From the NCBI GenBank assembly GCA_002270295.1, contig NISF01000005.1, positions 248,555 to 312,554 on the forward strand: a DNA stretch of 64,000 nt. Direction: 5' to 3'. Source of the DNA: Enterobacter sp. 10-1. GTDB taxonomy: Bacteria > Pseudomonadota > Gammaproteobacteria > Enterobacterales > Enterobacteriaceae. The notes beneath the pieces were generated by a model. It had not been told where the DNA came from and did not search any database. It worked only from the letters and a program-made list of their open reading frames with translations. Positions 17,838-27,939 of this stretch are shown here, one piece after another (positions within the stretch are counted from its first letter, which is position 1; each line of letters starts with the position of its first letter). The position numbers and the translations under genes are program-made.

Positions 17838-19949
17838 ATGAAAAAGTCACTTTTCTGGTTGCTGGTACTGCTGCTGTCTCCGGTTGCCGTGCTGGTCGTT
17901 ATCACGCCAATGGACAGCCAAAAGCAGTATATTTTTGGTCTGCTGAGTATCGGCATTCTGTTCTTAATGGGGTTTAGCAAGAATCGCAGCGTTTCCGTCA
18001 TTATGGTCGTAACTTCGCTGCTTATGTCGACCCGTTACATGTATTTCCGCCTGACGCAAACCCTGCATTTTAACTCCGGAATAGAAACGATTCTGGGGAT
18101 GGGGCTATTTTTGGCGGAAGTCTATATCTGGGTGATGCTGCTGCTGAACTATCTGCAAACGGTCTGGCCGCTGAAGCGCGAAATTGTCCCGCTACCGGAT
18201 GATATGAGCACCTGGCCGACGGTCGATATTTATATCCCCAGTTATAACGAACCGCTCGAAGTGGTCCGCGATACGGTGCTGGCCGCCCAGTGTATTGATT
18301 ATCCAGCGGATAAGATGAAAATTTATCTGCTGGACGACGGTAAGCGCAGCGAGTTTGCGGTCTTTGCCGCCGATGTTGGGGTGGGATATATCACCCGTAA
18401 CGACAACAAGCATGCCAAAGCGGGCAACCTGAACCACGCGATGACCCTGACCCAGGGGGAGCTTATTTGCGTGTTTGACTGCGACCACGTCGCAACCCGC
18501 GTCTTCCTGCAGGCCACGGTGGGCGGCTTCCTCAAGGACCCGATGCTGGCGCTGGTGCAGACGCCGCACTACTTCTACTCGCCGGACCCGTTTGAACGCA
18601 ACCTCTCCGTCGGGCGCAATATCCCCAATGAAGGGATGCTGTTTTATGGCCCAATCCAGCAGGGTAACGACAACTGGAACGCGACCTTCTTCTGCGGCTC
18701 CTGCGCCGTTATTCGCCGTAAAGCGCTGGAGCAGATTGGCGGTTTTGCGGTCGAAACCGTCACCGAAGATGCGCACACCGCGCTCAAGTTTCAGCGCCTG
18801 GGCTGGAAATCGGCGTTCCTCGATATCCCGCTGGCGGCAGGCTTAGCCACCGAACGTTTAGTGGTGCACGTCATTCAGCGAACCCGCTGGGCGCGCGGTA
18901 TGACGCAAATCTTCCGCCTCGATAACCCGCTATTTGGCCGCGGGCTGACCATCCAGCAGCGTCTGTGCTATCTCAGCGCCATGCTTTACTACCAGTTTGC
19001 GCTGCCGCGCGTGGTTTTTGTTACCGCGCCGCTGGCCTACCTGCTGTTTAACCTGAATATTATCTACTCCTCGGCGAGCCTGATCGTCTCGTATGCTCTG
19101 CCGCACCTGTTCCTGGCCATCTACGTTGGCTCAAGGATGAACGGCCGCTATCGCTACAGCTTCTGGGGCGAAATTTACGACATCGTCCTGGCATTCCACC
19201 TGGTACTGCCGACGCTGGTGACGATGATTTTCCCCAAACGCGGCAAATTCAACGTGACCGATAAAGGCGGCCTGCTGGACGTAGGCTACTTCGACTTTAC
19301 CGTTGTCAGACCGCATCTGGTGGTGGCCTGCCTGCTGGGCGTCGGCGTCGTGGTTGGTCTCGTGCGCGCCATCGGCCATGACTATTTCGGCTCCGATCCC
19401 AACGTTATCGCGCTGAACGTCGGGTGGGGGATTTACAGCCTGATCTTCCTCCTGGCGGCGATTGCGGTGGCGCGGGAAACCCGCCAGGTGCGTAAAACGA
19501 TTCGTATTGACGTGGATATCCCGGTGCTCATCCACTATGCGAGCGGCATTGTCTCCCGCAGCCATACCGCCGACCTGTCGATGGGCGGCTGCCGTATCGC
19601 CGTGCCTGACGATCGCCACCTGCAGGATAAAATTGAAGAGATTGAGCTGATTCTGCAGTCCGGGGCGATCTGTATCCCCGCCGAGCAGGTCACCGCGGAT
19701 GCGCGCTTTATTCGCCTCAAGTTTGATGAAAATATCCCGCTCTCCCTGCGCCGCGAGCTGGTGCGCGTGGTGCTGGCCCGCGCCGACGCGTGGATTAATC
19801 CGGCGCGTCCGCAGGATAAGCCGTTCCGCTCTTTCGCCACCATTCTGCGCTGCGTATTTGAGCTGTTCTGGCTGACGTGGAAAACGCGACGCGACCGGCG
19901 TCGGCAACGTCCTGCTGCGCAGACCGCGCAGGAGGATGGCCACCTATGA
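17838..19949 (+). CDS. bcsA: cellulose synthase catalytic subunit BcsA (first operon)
   Basis: The 703-residue inner-membrane glycosyltransferase (GT2) makes beta-1,4-glucan from UDP-glucose and threads it through its membrane channel. Catalytic motifs are in order: LLDDG (about 167), DCDH (about 214), TED (about 308) and QRTRW (about 345). Membrane helices flank the GT domain. The C-terminal PilZ domain has RKTIR (about 551) and DLSMGG (about 577), the RxxxR and DxSxxG pair that binds cyclic di-GMP. It is about 170 residues shorter than the E. coli-type BcsA of the second operon because it lacks the long N-terminal extension. The stop overlaps bcsB by four bases. Confidence 0.96.
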   Translation: MKKSLFWLLVLLLSPVAVLVVITPMDSQKQYIFGLLSIGILFLMGFSKNRSVSVIMVVTSLLMSTRYMYFRLTQTLHFNSGIETILGMGLFLAEVYIWVMLLLNYLQTVWPLKREIVPLPDDMSTWPTVDIYIPSYNEPLEVVRDTVLAAQCIDYPADKMKIYLLDDGKRSEFAVFAADVGVGYITRNDNKHAKAGNLNHAMTLTQGELICVFDCDHVATRVFLQATVGGFLKDPMLALVQTPHYFYSPDPFERNLSVGRNIPNEGMLFYGPIQQGNDNWNATFFCGSCAVIRRKALEQIGGFAVETVTEDAHTALKFQRLGWKSAFLDIPLAAGLATERLVVHVIQRTRWARGMTQIFRLDNPLFGRGLTIQQRLCYLSAMLYYQFALPRVVFVTAPLAYLLFNLNIIYSSASLIVSYALPHLFLAIYVGSRMNGRYRYSFWGEIYDIVLAFHLVLPTLVTMIFPKRGKFNVTDKGGLLDVGYFDFTVVRPHLVVACLLGVGVVVGLVRAIGHDYFGSDPNVIALNVGWGIYSLIFLLAAIAVARETRQVRKTIRIDVDIPVLIHYASGIVSRSHTADLSMGGCRIAVPDDRHLQDKIEEIELILQSGAICIPAEQVTADARFIRLKFDENIPLSLRRELVRVVLARADAWINPARPQDKPFRSFATILRCVFELFWLTWKTRRDRRRQRPAAQTAQEDGHL

Positions 19950-22342
19950 AGCGATTAACGACTTTTGCGCTGCTGGCGGGGATCCTCTCCGCCCCCGCGC
20001 TGCATGGCGAAGAGACGCCGGCCGACCGCTCGGCGCAGCTGAACTTCCCGCTGCCGGACGCGGCTACCGATAGCGAGCCGGATGAAGGCGCCGCGCCTGC
20101 TCCGACGGCGGCGGAACCCGAATCGACAGAGGCGCCGGCTTCTCTGCCCGCGATGCCGCCGGTGAGCAACCCTGCTCCTGACGTCGTGCCGCTAACGCCG
20201 ATCGTCGGCGGCAGCCTGAATCTGGCGCAAATGGGGATGCCGGACGGCATTATGCTGAGCGGCGGCCAGCTGCAGGGCGGCGCGAGCTTTACGCTGCCTT
20301 CCGATCAGGTGGTCACCCACGCCGAGCTGATGCTGGACGTCCGGGTTTCGCCGGAGATGGCGGCCCGCAACGCCACCCTGCAGCTGATGCTCAACGGCCA
20401 GCCGCTGGGCACGGTACCGCTGGGTACGGACGGCGCCGATATTTCGCACTTCCAGCTCGATATCCCGGCGGCGCTGATGGTTTCGAGCAATAATTTAAGC
20501 TTTAAGGTGAACGACGGCGACGCCATGCAGTGTCAGCTCAATACGCGCGACACCTCCGGCATCACCGTGTTGCCCGCCTCGCGCTTTAGCTGGGAAAGCC
20601 AGCCGCTGAATATCAGCAACGACCTGAGCTACTTCCCGCGGCCGTTCTTCGACAGCATGCAGATGACCCCGGCGGATATCGCCATCGCCTACCCGCAGAA
20701 ATCGGGTGCGGATATCTTCAGCACGGCGGCGCTGGTGTCGTCATGGCTGGGCATCCAGGCGGATTATCGCGGGATTGCTTTTAATGCCCTGCGCGACCGT
20801 TTGCCGGAGCGACACGGCATTATCATCGGCCACCCGGGCGACCAGGTGGGCGGCTTGACCCTGCCGCAAACCGACAAGCCGCTGCTGCAGGTTGTTGATA
20901 ATCCTGGCAACCCGACCTATAAGCTGCTGATGATCGTCGGCCAGAACGATGCGGCGCTGCGCGCGGCGGCCTGGCGGCTGACCCGCGGCGATATTGCGCC
21001 GCAGACCGCAAGCATGACGGTGGACCCGCAGGCCATTCCGCTGGGTAAACCGTACGACGCTCCGCGCTGGATCCCCACCGATCGGCCGGTAAAAATCAGC
21101 GAGCTGCTGCGTAAAGATCAAAGCCCGACGGTGAGCGGCGTGTGGCACGAACCGCTGCGCGTTGCTTTCCGCGCGGCGCCGGATCTCTATCTGTGGGATG
21201 GCGAAACCATTCCCCTGCAAATTAGCTACCGCTTCCCGTCAGAAAGCTGGATCAACGAAGATAAGTCGCTGCTTAGCGTTACGCTGAACAACACCTTCCT
21301 GCACAATCTGCCGATGAACAAACAGGGGCCGCTGGAGAAGCTTTGGCGTCACCTGGGCGGCGATGCTCGCCAGGAGCGCTTTACCATCCCGCTGGCGCCT
21401 TACCTGATCTACGGGGATAACCAGCTTTCGCTCTACTTCAACGTTGTTCCGAAGGATAGCGCCCCCTGCTCGGTGCTGTTGAATAACAACATCAAGAGCC
21501 GCATTACCGATGACTCATGGATCGATTTGAGCAACACGCGGCACTTCTCGCTGCTGCCGAACCTCTCCTATTTCGTCGGCGCTTCGTTCCCGTTCTCGCG
21601 GCTGGCGGACTACTCGCAAACCGTGCTGCTGTTGCCGGAGCAGCCTTCGGAAACGCAGGTAGCTACCCTGTTGAACCTGGCCGCGCGTTCGGGTAATGCA
21701 ACCGGCACGGCGCTGGCCAACAACCGGGTGGTGCTGGGGATCCCTGAAGGCGGCGCGGGCCTGCAGTATCTGCGGGATCGCGACGTGCTGGCGGTCAGCG
21801 CCCTTGACCAGAAAACGTTTAACCAGAGCCTGCTGGCGAATTCTCCCTACAGTCCGGTGGATAACCAGCTCAGCGTTCGTGAATCAGGAAGCTGGGCGAA
21901 GGTGCAGCGCTGGCTGACCGGCGACTGGACCTCCGCGAGCGTCGATGCCGACCGCTACTTCTCCTCCAGCAGCGCCTGGCGCGGCTTTATCAGCTACCGT
22001 TCGCCGTGGAATTCACAGCGTACGGTGGTGGTGGCGATGGCCAGCAATGACGATCAGCTCGCGAGGCTGAAAAGCGACCTCGACTCGCCGCGGATCAACG
22101 CCGGCATCCGGGGCGATACGGCGGTGATCACCAGCGATAACGGCGTACGCAGCTTCCAGGTTAGCACGCCGTTCCCAAGCGGCCAGATGCCCTGGTACAT
22201 GATGGCTATCTGGTACGCCAACCAGCACTCCGGCCTGCTGGCGATCCTTGGGCTGATCGCGACATCGATAGTCGGTCTGGCGTTAACCGCCATGTTTAAA
22301 CGGCATGCTCGCAAGCGTTTGAGTTCGGGGGATGGCCAATGA
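19946..22342 (+). CDS. bcsB: cellulose synthase periplasmic subunit BcsB (first operon)
   Basis: The 798-residue protein starts with a signal peptide (MKRLTTFALLAGILSAPALHG) and an Ala/Pro/Glu-rich linker (about residues 30-85), then the carbohydrate-binding and flavodoxin-like repeats of BcsB (VTHAELMLDVRVSP; LSYFPRPFFDS; WSSAS-type barrels) and a C-terminal membrane anchor (ILGLIATSIVGLALTAMF). It forms the inner-membrane complex with BcsA and guides the glucan across the periplasm. ATG 19946 overlaps the bcsA stop (ATGA) and has AGGAGG at 19930; a longer in-frame start within bcsA has no ribosome site and would hide the signal peptide. Confidence 0.93.
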   Translation: MKRLTTFALLAGILSAPALHGEETPADRSAQLNFPLPDAATDSEPDEGAAPAPTAAEPESTEAPASLPAMPPVSNPAPDVVPLTPIVGGSLNLAQMGMPDGIMLSGGQLQGGASFTLPSDQVVTHAELMLDVRVSPEMAARNATLQLMLNGQPLGTVPLGTDGADISHFQLDIPAALMVSSNNLSFKVNDGDAMQCQLNTRDTSGITVLPASRFSWESQPLNISNDLSYFPRPFFDSMQMTPADIAIAYPQKSGADIFSTAALVSSWLGIQADYRGIAFNALRDRLPERHGIIIGHPGDQVGGLTLPQTDKPLLQVVDNPGNPTYKLLMIVGQNDAALRAAAWRLTRGDIAPQTASMTVDPQAIPLGKPYDAPRWIPTDRPVKISELLRKDQSPTVSGVWHEPLRVAFRAAPDLYLWDGETIPLQISYRFPSESWINEDKSLLSVTLNNTFLHNLPMNKQGPLEKLWRHLGGDARQERFTIPLAPYLIYGDNQLSLYFNVVPKDSAPCSVLLNNNIKSRITDDSWIDLSNTRHFSLLPNLSYFVGASFPFSRLADYSQTVLLLPEQPSETQVATLLNLAARSGNATGTALANNRVVLGIPEGGAGLQYLRDRDVLAVSALDQKTFNQSLLANSPYSPVDNQLSVRESGSWAKVQRWLTGDWTSASVDADRYFSSSSAWRGFISYRSPWNSQRTVVVAMASNDDQLARLKSDLDSPRINAGIRGDTAVITSDNGVRSFQVSTPFPSGQMPWYMMAIWYANQHSGLLAILGLIATSIVGLALTAMFKRHARKRLSSGDGQ

Positions 22343-25300
22343 AAAGAGCGATCAAAATGAATAGCAGGGCAACCCACAGATTATCAACCTTCTGCCTGTC
22401 TGGCGCGCTGACGCTGGGCGCATTCGGCGATGCCCTGGCCGCGAGCAACGATGCCGCGCTGCAGGCGCTTTTTGCCCAGGCCAACTACTGGCATGAAAAA
22501 TCCCACGACGAGCTGGCGATGGAGTCGCTGCAAAAGGTGCTGCTGGTTGATGCCAACAACACCCAGGCGCTGTACCTGATGGCGCTCTGGGCACAGCAGG
22601 GCGGCGATCTTCAGGCGGCGGCGCAGTGGCGGGCACGGCTGGCGAAAACCTCGCCGAACAGCGCCAGCCTGCAGGAGCTCGATAATGCCAGGAAAATGAC
22701 CCAGGTGCCGCAGGGGCAGCTGAGCCTCGCGAGGCAGCAGGCGCGTAGCGGCAACGTGCCCGCCGCGCTCGCCACCTGGCGCAGCATGTTTAACGGCAAT
22801 ACCCCGCCGGCGGGGCTGGCGGCCGAATACTACATGACGATGGCCAGCGATAAATCGCTCTATCCGCAGGCGCTCAGCGAACTGCGGCAGTACGTGGCGC
22901 AGCATCCGCAGGAGAACGCGCCGCGGGTGGCGCTGGGGAAAGCGCTGACCTGGCGTGAAGATACCCGTCGGGAAGGGATCGCGATGCTGGAGCCGATGGC
23001 CAGCGGCAGTAAAGATGCCGATAGCGGACTGCGCCAGGCGCTGCTGTGGCTGGGGCCGCAGTCCGGAGACCAGCAGTTTTACGACACCTGGATGCAGCGC
23101 CACCCGCAGGACACCGAGGTGCAGAACTATTATCGCCAGCGGCTAAGCGGCCAGGCGCGCGGGGAGGGGTACGCCAACCTCAACAGCGGCAACACCGCCG
23201 CCGCGAAGCAGCAGTTTGAACAGGTGCTGCAAACCAACCCGCAGGACGCGGATGCGCTGGCCGGCATGGGCTATATCGCCCAGCGTAACGGTGATTTTCA
23301 GGCGGCATCACAGTATTTGACCCGGGCGGCGGATCTTGGCGGCGATGATTCCGCCGCCCGGCGCCAGCAGGCTGCCGATGCGCTGTTCTACGGCCAGCTG
23401 GCCCAGGCGCAGCAGGCCTATAAGCAGGGCAATATCAGCCAGGCGCTGGCGCTTTCCGCCCCGCTGGCCCAGCAGAGCGGGGCGCGGGGCACCTCGGCAA
23501 AACTGTTCCGTGCCGACGTTCTGCGACATAACAAAGACCTGCCGCAGGCCGAGCAGACGCTGCGTTCGCTGCTCAACGAGCAGCCGCAAAACGGCCCGGC
23601 GCGGGAGAGCCTCTATTACGTGCTGCGCGAGCAGAATAAAACGGCGGAGGCGCAGGCGATGCTGCGCACGCTGCCGGAAAACCTACAGCAAAAACTGCAG
23701 CCGCGGGTCGTGACCGGCATGCCGGGCGACTCGCTGCGCCGGCAGGCGCAGGAGCAGGCCAGCAGCGGTAACGTTAGCGGCGCCATCGCGCTGCTGCGCC
23801 AGGGCGTATCCCGCTACCCGGATGATGCCTGGATGCGGCTTGATTTAGCCCGGCTGCTGCAAAAATCGGGCAACGAGAGCGAAGCCGCCTCGACGATGGC
23901 GGCGGCCTGGCGTCCCGGCGCCAGCAGCAGCTCGCTGTACGCCGCGGCGCTTTATGCCAGCGAAAACGGCGGCTGGCAGCAGGCGCAAACGCTGCTGGGG
24001 CGTATTCCCGCCGCCAGCCAGACCAGCCAGATGCGCGATCTCCATCAGCGGGTGAACTACAACCTGCAGCTGGTGACGGCACAAAACTATCTGGCGCAGG
24101 GCAATACGGTTGCCGCCTCCAACACCCTGCGGGCGATGGCCGCCACGCCGCCGAAATCGCCGGCGGACGTCGGCAAGCTGGCGCGACTGCTGGCGCAGAG
24201 CGGCGATGTCACGACCGCCGTCTCGCTGGTACGCAACAATATCAGCGGCGGGATCTCGGGCAATGCCGGCGATTATGCCGATCAGGTGACGGTGCTTAAC
24301 CAGGCGGGCCTGACCCGTGAAGCGCAGAACCTGCTGACCAACCCGCAGCTGCAGGCCAGCAGTACGCCGACGCAGCTGGCGAGCATTCGCAACGGCTATG
24401 TGATCAACGAAGCGGATCATCTGCGCGAGCAGGGAAACTACGCCGCGGCGTATGACAAGCTGATGGGCGCGATGCAAAGCGACCCGCAAAATACCGACCT
24501 GATGTTCGCGATGGCGCGTCTCTACCAGAGCGGCAAAATGAACAAAGAAGCCGGGGTGGTTTACGACTATCTGATGACCCGCGATACGCCGGATCAGGCG
24601 GCGCGCAGCGGGGCGATTGATGTTGCGCTTTCGTCCGGCGACAGCGACCGCGCGGAGCAGCTCGCCGGCGGGCTGCGTCAGGACAATTCGGCGGACCGCC
24701 TGCTGCTGCTGGCGCGGGTGGAAGAGGCGCAGGGACATCATCAGCAGGCGATGACCTATCTGCGCAGCGCGCGCGGCAAGCTGCTGGGCTTACAGAGCAG
24801 CAACAGCGCGCAAACGCCGACCGTTGGCGGCGTGCTGGCGGCGGATAACCCCTTCGTGGGCGTCTCCCGTACCCCGACGGCGACGCGGACGGCCTCGACC
24901 TACGGGCAGTATATGCCGTGGCAGGTCTCGCAGGTGTCGGCAGGCGCCGGGACCTCGCTGCCGGGGATCCAGCGTCCCGATCTGCCGGTAGAAACCGCGC
25001 AGACCCGCATGCTGCGTCAGGTGGATACCATGATGGAGTCGCTGCAGGAAAAGACCGGCAGCTGGCTGCAGGGCGGGATGGAGGTGCGCGGACGTGATGG
25101 CGAATCCGGTACCAGCAAGCTGACGGAAATGAAAACGCCGCTGACCTGGTCCTCGTCGCCGTTTGGCGATTCGCGCTTTGATTTCACGGTGACGCCGATC
25201 ACGCTGAATGCCGGCACCGCCACCGGCGATGCGTGGCGGCGCTACGGCGCGAACCCGCTCTCTAACGCGGTCTCTAATATGATCAGTACCGCGACCAGCG

Positions 25301-26391
25301 AGCAGGCGGCGATTGCGGCGATGACGGCTACCGAGCAGACGACGTACTTTGCCAGCAATCCTGGGGCAGAGGCGCTGAGCTCGCTGGGGACGCTGAACGC
25401 CTCAGACTTTAACGCTACGACCAGCAGCGGCATGGAGAACCTGGCGAAGCTGGGAACCTATGATTCCGGACAGGTTGCCAGCTATCTGGCCTCATCCAAC
25501 CTGAAGCCGAACGTCGACCAGGCCAGCGGCTCGACGGACGCGCAGAAGGCCAACGGCGTTGAGCTGGCGCTGGCGCTGAGCGGGGATAATTACCGCGTGG
25601 ACATCGGCAGCACCCCGCTGGGCCAGGATCTGAATACCGTCGTCGGGGGCGTGAAGTGGTCGCCGAAGCTGACTAACTATCTGTCGCTGATTTTCACCGG
25701 CGAACGCCGCTCGCTGACCGACAGCCTGCTCTCCTACGTCGGCCTTAAAGACTCTTACTCGGGTAAAAGCTGGGGCCAGGTGACGAAAAACGGCGGAACC
25801 CTGCAGCTGAGCTACGATGACGGCGACGCCGGTTTCTACGTCGGCGGCGGGGGCTACAGCTATATTGGCGACAACGTTGCCAGCAACACCAGCGTTAACG
25901 CCAACGCCGGGGTCTATCTGCGGCCTTACCGCGACGAATACCGTCAGCTGCAGACCGGCCTGAGCATGAGCTACATGGACTACTCGAAAAACCTGAGCTA
26001 CTTCACCTATGGTCAGGGGGGATATTTCAGCCCGCAAAACTACGTGAGCGTCTCGCTGCCGGTCAACCTGACGGAGAAATACGATAACTGGACGATGAAG
26101 CTGGGCGGCTCGGTGGGCTATCAATCCTATAGCCAGGATAAGAGCGCCTACTTCCCGACCAACTCCGGATGGCAGCAGACCCTGGAAACCGCCGTAGCGA
26201 ACGGGTTTGCCAAAGAAGCTTACTATTCGGCAACCTCGAAGAGCGGCATCGGCTACACCCTGCGTGCCGGCGCGGATTACAAGGTAAACAAACAGATGAC
26301 ACTTGGCGGCCAGGTAGGCTATGACACCTTCGGCGATTATAACGAAAGCACCGCCGGTCTTTATATCCGCTATATGTTAGGAGATAACTGA
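22339..26391 (+). CDS. bcsC: cellulose export outer-membrane protein BcsC (first operon)
   Basis: The 1350-residue protein has a signal peptide (cut near ALA, residue about 34), then many TPR repeats forming a periplasmic superhelix (about residues 40-830, e.g. ALAGMGYIAQRNGDFQAASQYL), and a C-terminal beta-barrel ending in YIRYMLGDN. It carries glucan across the outer membrane. Compared with the second BcsC (1159 residues) it is about 190 residues longer; much of the excess is a Ser/Ala/Thr/Asn-rich segment at about residues 964-1055 (25230-25505) before the barrel block ELALALSGDNYRVDIGSTPLG. The start overlaps bcsB by four bases. Confidence 0.94.
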   Translation: MKRAIKMNSRATHRLSTFCLSGALTLGAFGDALAASNDAALQALFAQANYWHEKSHDELAMESLQKVLLVDANNTQALYLMALWAQQGGDLQAAAQWRARLAKTSPNSASLQELDNARKMTQVPQGQLSLARQQARSGNVPAALATWRSMFNGNTPPAGLAAEYYMTMASDKSLYPQALSELRQYVAQHPQENAPRVALGKALTWREDTRREGIAMLEPMASGSKDADSGLRQALLWLGPQSGDQQFYDTWMQRHPQDTEVQNYYRQRLSGQARGEGYANLNSGNTAAAKQQFEQVLQTNPQDADALAGMGYIAQRNGDFQAASQYLTRAADLGGDDSAARRQQAADALFYGQLAQAQQAYKQGNISQALALSAPLAQQSGARGTSAKLFRADVLRHNKDLPQAEQTLRSLLNEQPQNGPARESLYYVLREQNKTAEAQAMLRTLPENLQQKLQPRVVTGMPGDSLRRQAQEQASSGNVSGAIALLRQGVSRYPDDAWMRLDLARLLQKSGNESEAASTMAAAWRPGASSSSLYAAALYASENGGWQQAQTLLGRIPAASQTSQMRDLHQRVNYNLQLVTAQNYLAQGNTVAASNTLRAMAATPPKSPADVGKLARLLAQSGDVTTAVSLVRNNISGGISGNAGDYADQVTVLNQAGLTREAQNLLTNPQLQASSTPTQLASIRNGYVINEADHLREQGNYAAAYDKLMGAMQSDPQNTDLMFAMARLYQSGKMNKEAGVVYDYLMTRDTPDQAARSGAIDVALSSGDSDRAEQLAGGLRQDNSADRLLLLARVEEAQGHHQQAMTYLRSARGKLLGLQSSNSAQTPTVGGVLAADNPFVGVSRTPTATRTASTYGQYMPWQVSQVSAGAGTSLPGIQRPDLPVETAQTRMLRQVDTMMESLQEKTGSWLQGGMEVRGRDGESGTSKLTEMKTPLTWSSSPFGDSRFDFTVTPITLNAGTATGDAWRRYGANPLSNAVSNMISTATSEQAAIAAMTATEQTTYFASNPGAEALSSLGTLNASDFNATTSSGMENLAKLGTYDSGQVASYLASSNLKPNVDQASGSTDAQKANGVELALALSGDNYRVDIGSTPLGQDLNTVVGGVKWSPKLTNYLSLIFTGERRSLTDSLLSYVGLKDSYSGKSWGQVTKNGGTLQLSYDDGDAGFYVGGGGYSYIGDNVASNTSVNANAGVYLRPYRDEYRQLQTGLSMSYMDYSKNLSYFTYGQGGYFSPQNYVSVSLPVNLTEKYDNWTMKLGGSVGYQSYSQDKSAYFPTNSGWQQTLETAVANGFAKEAYYSATSKSGIGYTLRAGADYKVNKQMTLGGQVGYDTFGDYNESTAGLYIRYMLGDN

Positions 26392-26393
26392 TC

Positions 26394-26867
26394 ATGACGG
26401 AAAATAATAACGCGGAGGTGCTGACCTGGTTTCAGCAGCAGCAGACGCCCGCCGGATGGTTCGATCTGCTGATCATTATGGTGGATGGCATGGTCAACAA
26501 CGCGGGCGAGCTGGAGAGCCAGCCCTTTCTGCGCCAGATGGGCGAGGCGCTGGCGGACAGCTATCCTCTGCCGGATTCAGAGACGGTCGGTCAGCTGGAG
26601 GCCAATATCAACCAGCTGCTGAGCCGCTTTCAGTGGGGAGTGGTCACCGTCGATGTCGGCGACGATGGGCTGCGGCTCCGCCATCGGGCGCTGCCGATCA
26701 GCCGCGATGAAGCGCGTCGCGTGCGCTGGTGTAATGCATTCTGTGCCATACTCGAAGGGCTTTATTCCCGCTGGCTGAGGGGACAGGGCGGCGGTGCGCA
26801 CGTTGTTTTACAGCGTGAGCGGCTGTTTTCTGTGTCTGACGTTCAGTTTCTCTACTTTCATCCATAA
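26394..26867 (+). CDS. bcsD: cellulose synthase subunit BcsD
   Basis: The 157-residue cytosolic/periplasmic subunit matches the BcsD family in length and pattern (GWFDLLIIMVDGMVNNAG; FLRQMGEALADSYPLP; WCNAFCAILEGLY). In Komagataeibacter BcsD forms an octameric ring that helps to align glucan chains into crystalline ribbons. Its presence marks this operon as distinct from the second, E. coli-type operon, which lacks bcsD. The ATG lies two bases after the bcsC stop and uses AGGAG inside the end of bcsC. Confidence 0.93.
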   Translation: MTENNNAEVLTWFQQQQTPAGWFDLLIIMVDGMVNNAGELESQPFLRQMGEALADSYPLPDSETVGQLEANINQLLSRFQWGVVTVDVGDDGLRLRHRALPISRDEARRVRWCNAFCAILEGLYSRWLRGQGGGAHVVLQRERLFSVSDVQFLYFHP

Positions 26868-26878
26868 CGAGTGCACTT

Positions 26879-27880
26879 ATGTCCTTGCGTGCTTTAGTCG
26901 CAGTCATGGTTACGACGACGATGATGGTGCTTCCCCGCGCGTGGGCAGATACCGCCTGGGAAAGCTATAAATCCCGTTTTATGATGGCCGATGGGCGAAT
27001 CGTTGATACCGGCAACGGCAACGTTTCTCATACCGAAGGGCAGGGGTTTGCCATGCTGCTGGCGGTCGCCAAAAACGATCGCCCTGCCTTTGATAAGCTG
27101 TGGCAGTGGACGGATAAAACGCTACGTAATAAAGACAACGGGCTTTTTTACTGGCGCTACAACCCCGTCGCGCCGGACCCTATTGCGGATAAAAACGATG
27201 CGACCGACGGCGATACCCTGATCGCGTGGGCGCTGCTGCGCGCGCAGCAGCAGTGGGGGGAGAAATCCTACGGCATCGCTTCAGATGCCATCACCGCGTC
27301 GCTGCTGAAGTCGACGGTGATCTCCTTTGCCGGTCATCAGGTGATGCTGCCCGGCGCCAGGGGCTTCAACCGCAACGATCATATCAACCTGAATCCCTCC
27401 TACTTTATTTTCCCCGCATGGCAGGCCTTTGCCGCGCGTACGCACCTGACCGCGTGGCGTAAGCTGCAGAGCGATGGGCAGGCGCTGCTGGGTAAAATGG
27501 CGTGGGGTAAGGCGCAGCTGCCCAGCGATTGGGTCGCGCTGAGGGCGGACGGCAGGATGGAGCCGGCAAAGGAGTGGCCGCCGCGGATGAGCTACGACGC
27601 GATTCGCATCCCGCTTTATCTCTACTGGGCCGATCCGCATAGCGCCCTGCTGACGCCGTGGAAAAGCTGGTTTCAGAGCTATCCGCGGCTGCAGACTCCG
27701 GCGTGGGTCAACGTCAATACCAACGACGTGGCCCCGTGGTTTATGACCGGCGGCCTGCTGGCCGTTCGCGACCTGACCACCGGTGAAGCACAGGACGATC
27801 CGCAGCTTAGCGCGCAGGATGATTATTATTCTGCCAGCCTGAAGATGCTGGTCTGGCTGGCGAATAACGACCGCCGGTAA
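26879..27880 (+). CDS. bcsZ: endo-1,4-beta-glucanase BcsZ, GH8 (first operon)
   Basis: The 333-residue protein has a signal peptide (to about AWA, residue 23) and a GH8 fold. The catalytic acid is Glu53 in HTEGQGFAML and the base is Asp240 in SYDAIRI, judged by alignment to the second copy (Glu55, Asp243). The substrate-site block DATDGDTLIAWAL is also intact. BcsZ trims glucan in the periplasm and tunes cellulose output. It is the last gene of the operon and is followed by a terminator that it may share with the convergent bcsG. Confidence 0.94.
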   Translation: MSLRALVAVMVTTTMMVLPRAWADTAWESYKSRFMMADGRIVDTGNGNVSHTEGQGFAMLLAVAKNDRPAFDKLWQWTDKTLRNKDNGLFYWRYNPVAPDPIADKNDATDGDTLIAWALLRAQQQWGEKSYGIASDAITASLLKSTVISFAGHQVMLPGARGFNRNDHINLNPSYFIFPAWQAFAARTHLTAWRKLQSDGQALLGKMAWGKAQLPSDWVALRADGRMEPAKEWPPRMSYDAIRIPLYLYWADPHSALLTPWKSWFQSYPRLQTPAWVNVNTNDVAPWFMTGGLLAVRDLTTGEAQDDPQLSAQDDYYSASLKMLVWLANNDRR

Positions 27881-27902
27881 GCAACGACCGGCATCTGAAC
27901 GA

Positions 27903-27939
27903 GCCGCGGGGGTAAAACCCTGCGGCCTTTTTCGTTTTT
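27903..27939 (+). terminator. terminator after the first bcs operon
   Basis: GCCGCGGGG (27903-27911) pairs with CCCTGCGGC (27918-27926) around a GTAAAA loop and is followed by CTTTTTCGTTTTT. It ends the plus-strand operon just before the convergent bcsG stop. Confidence 0.9.
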
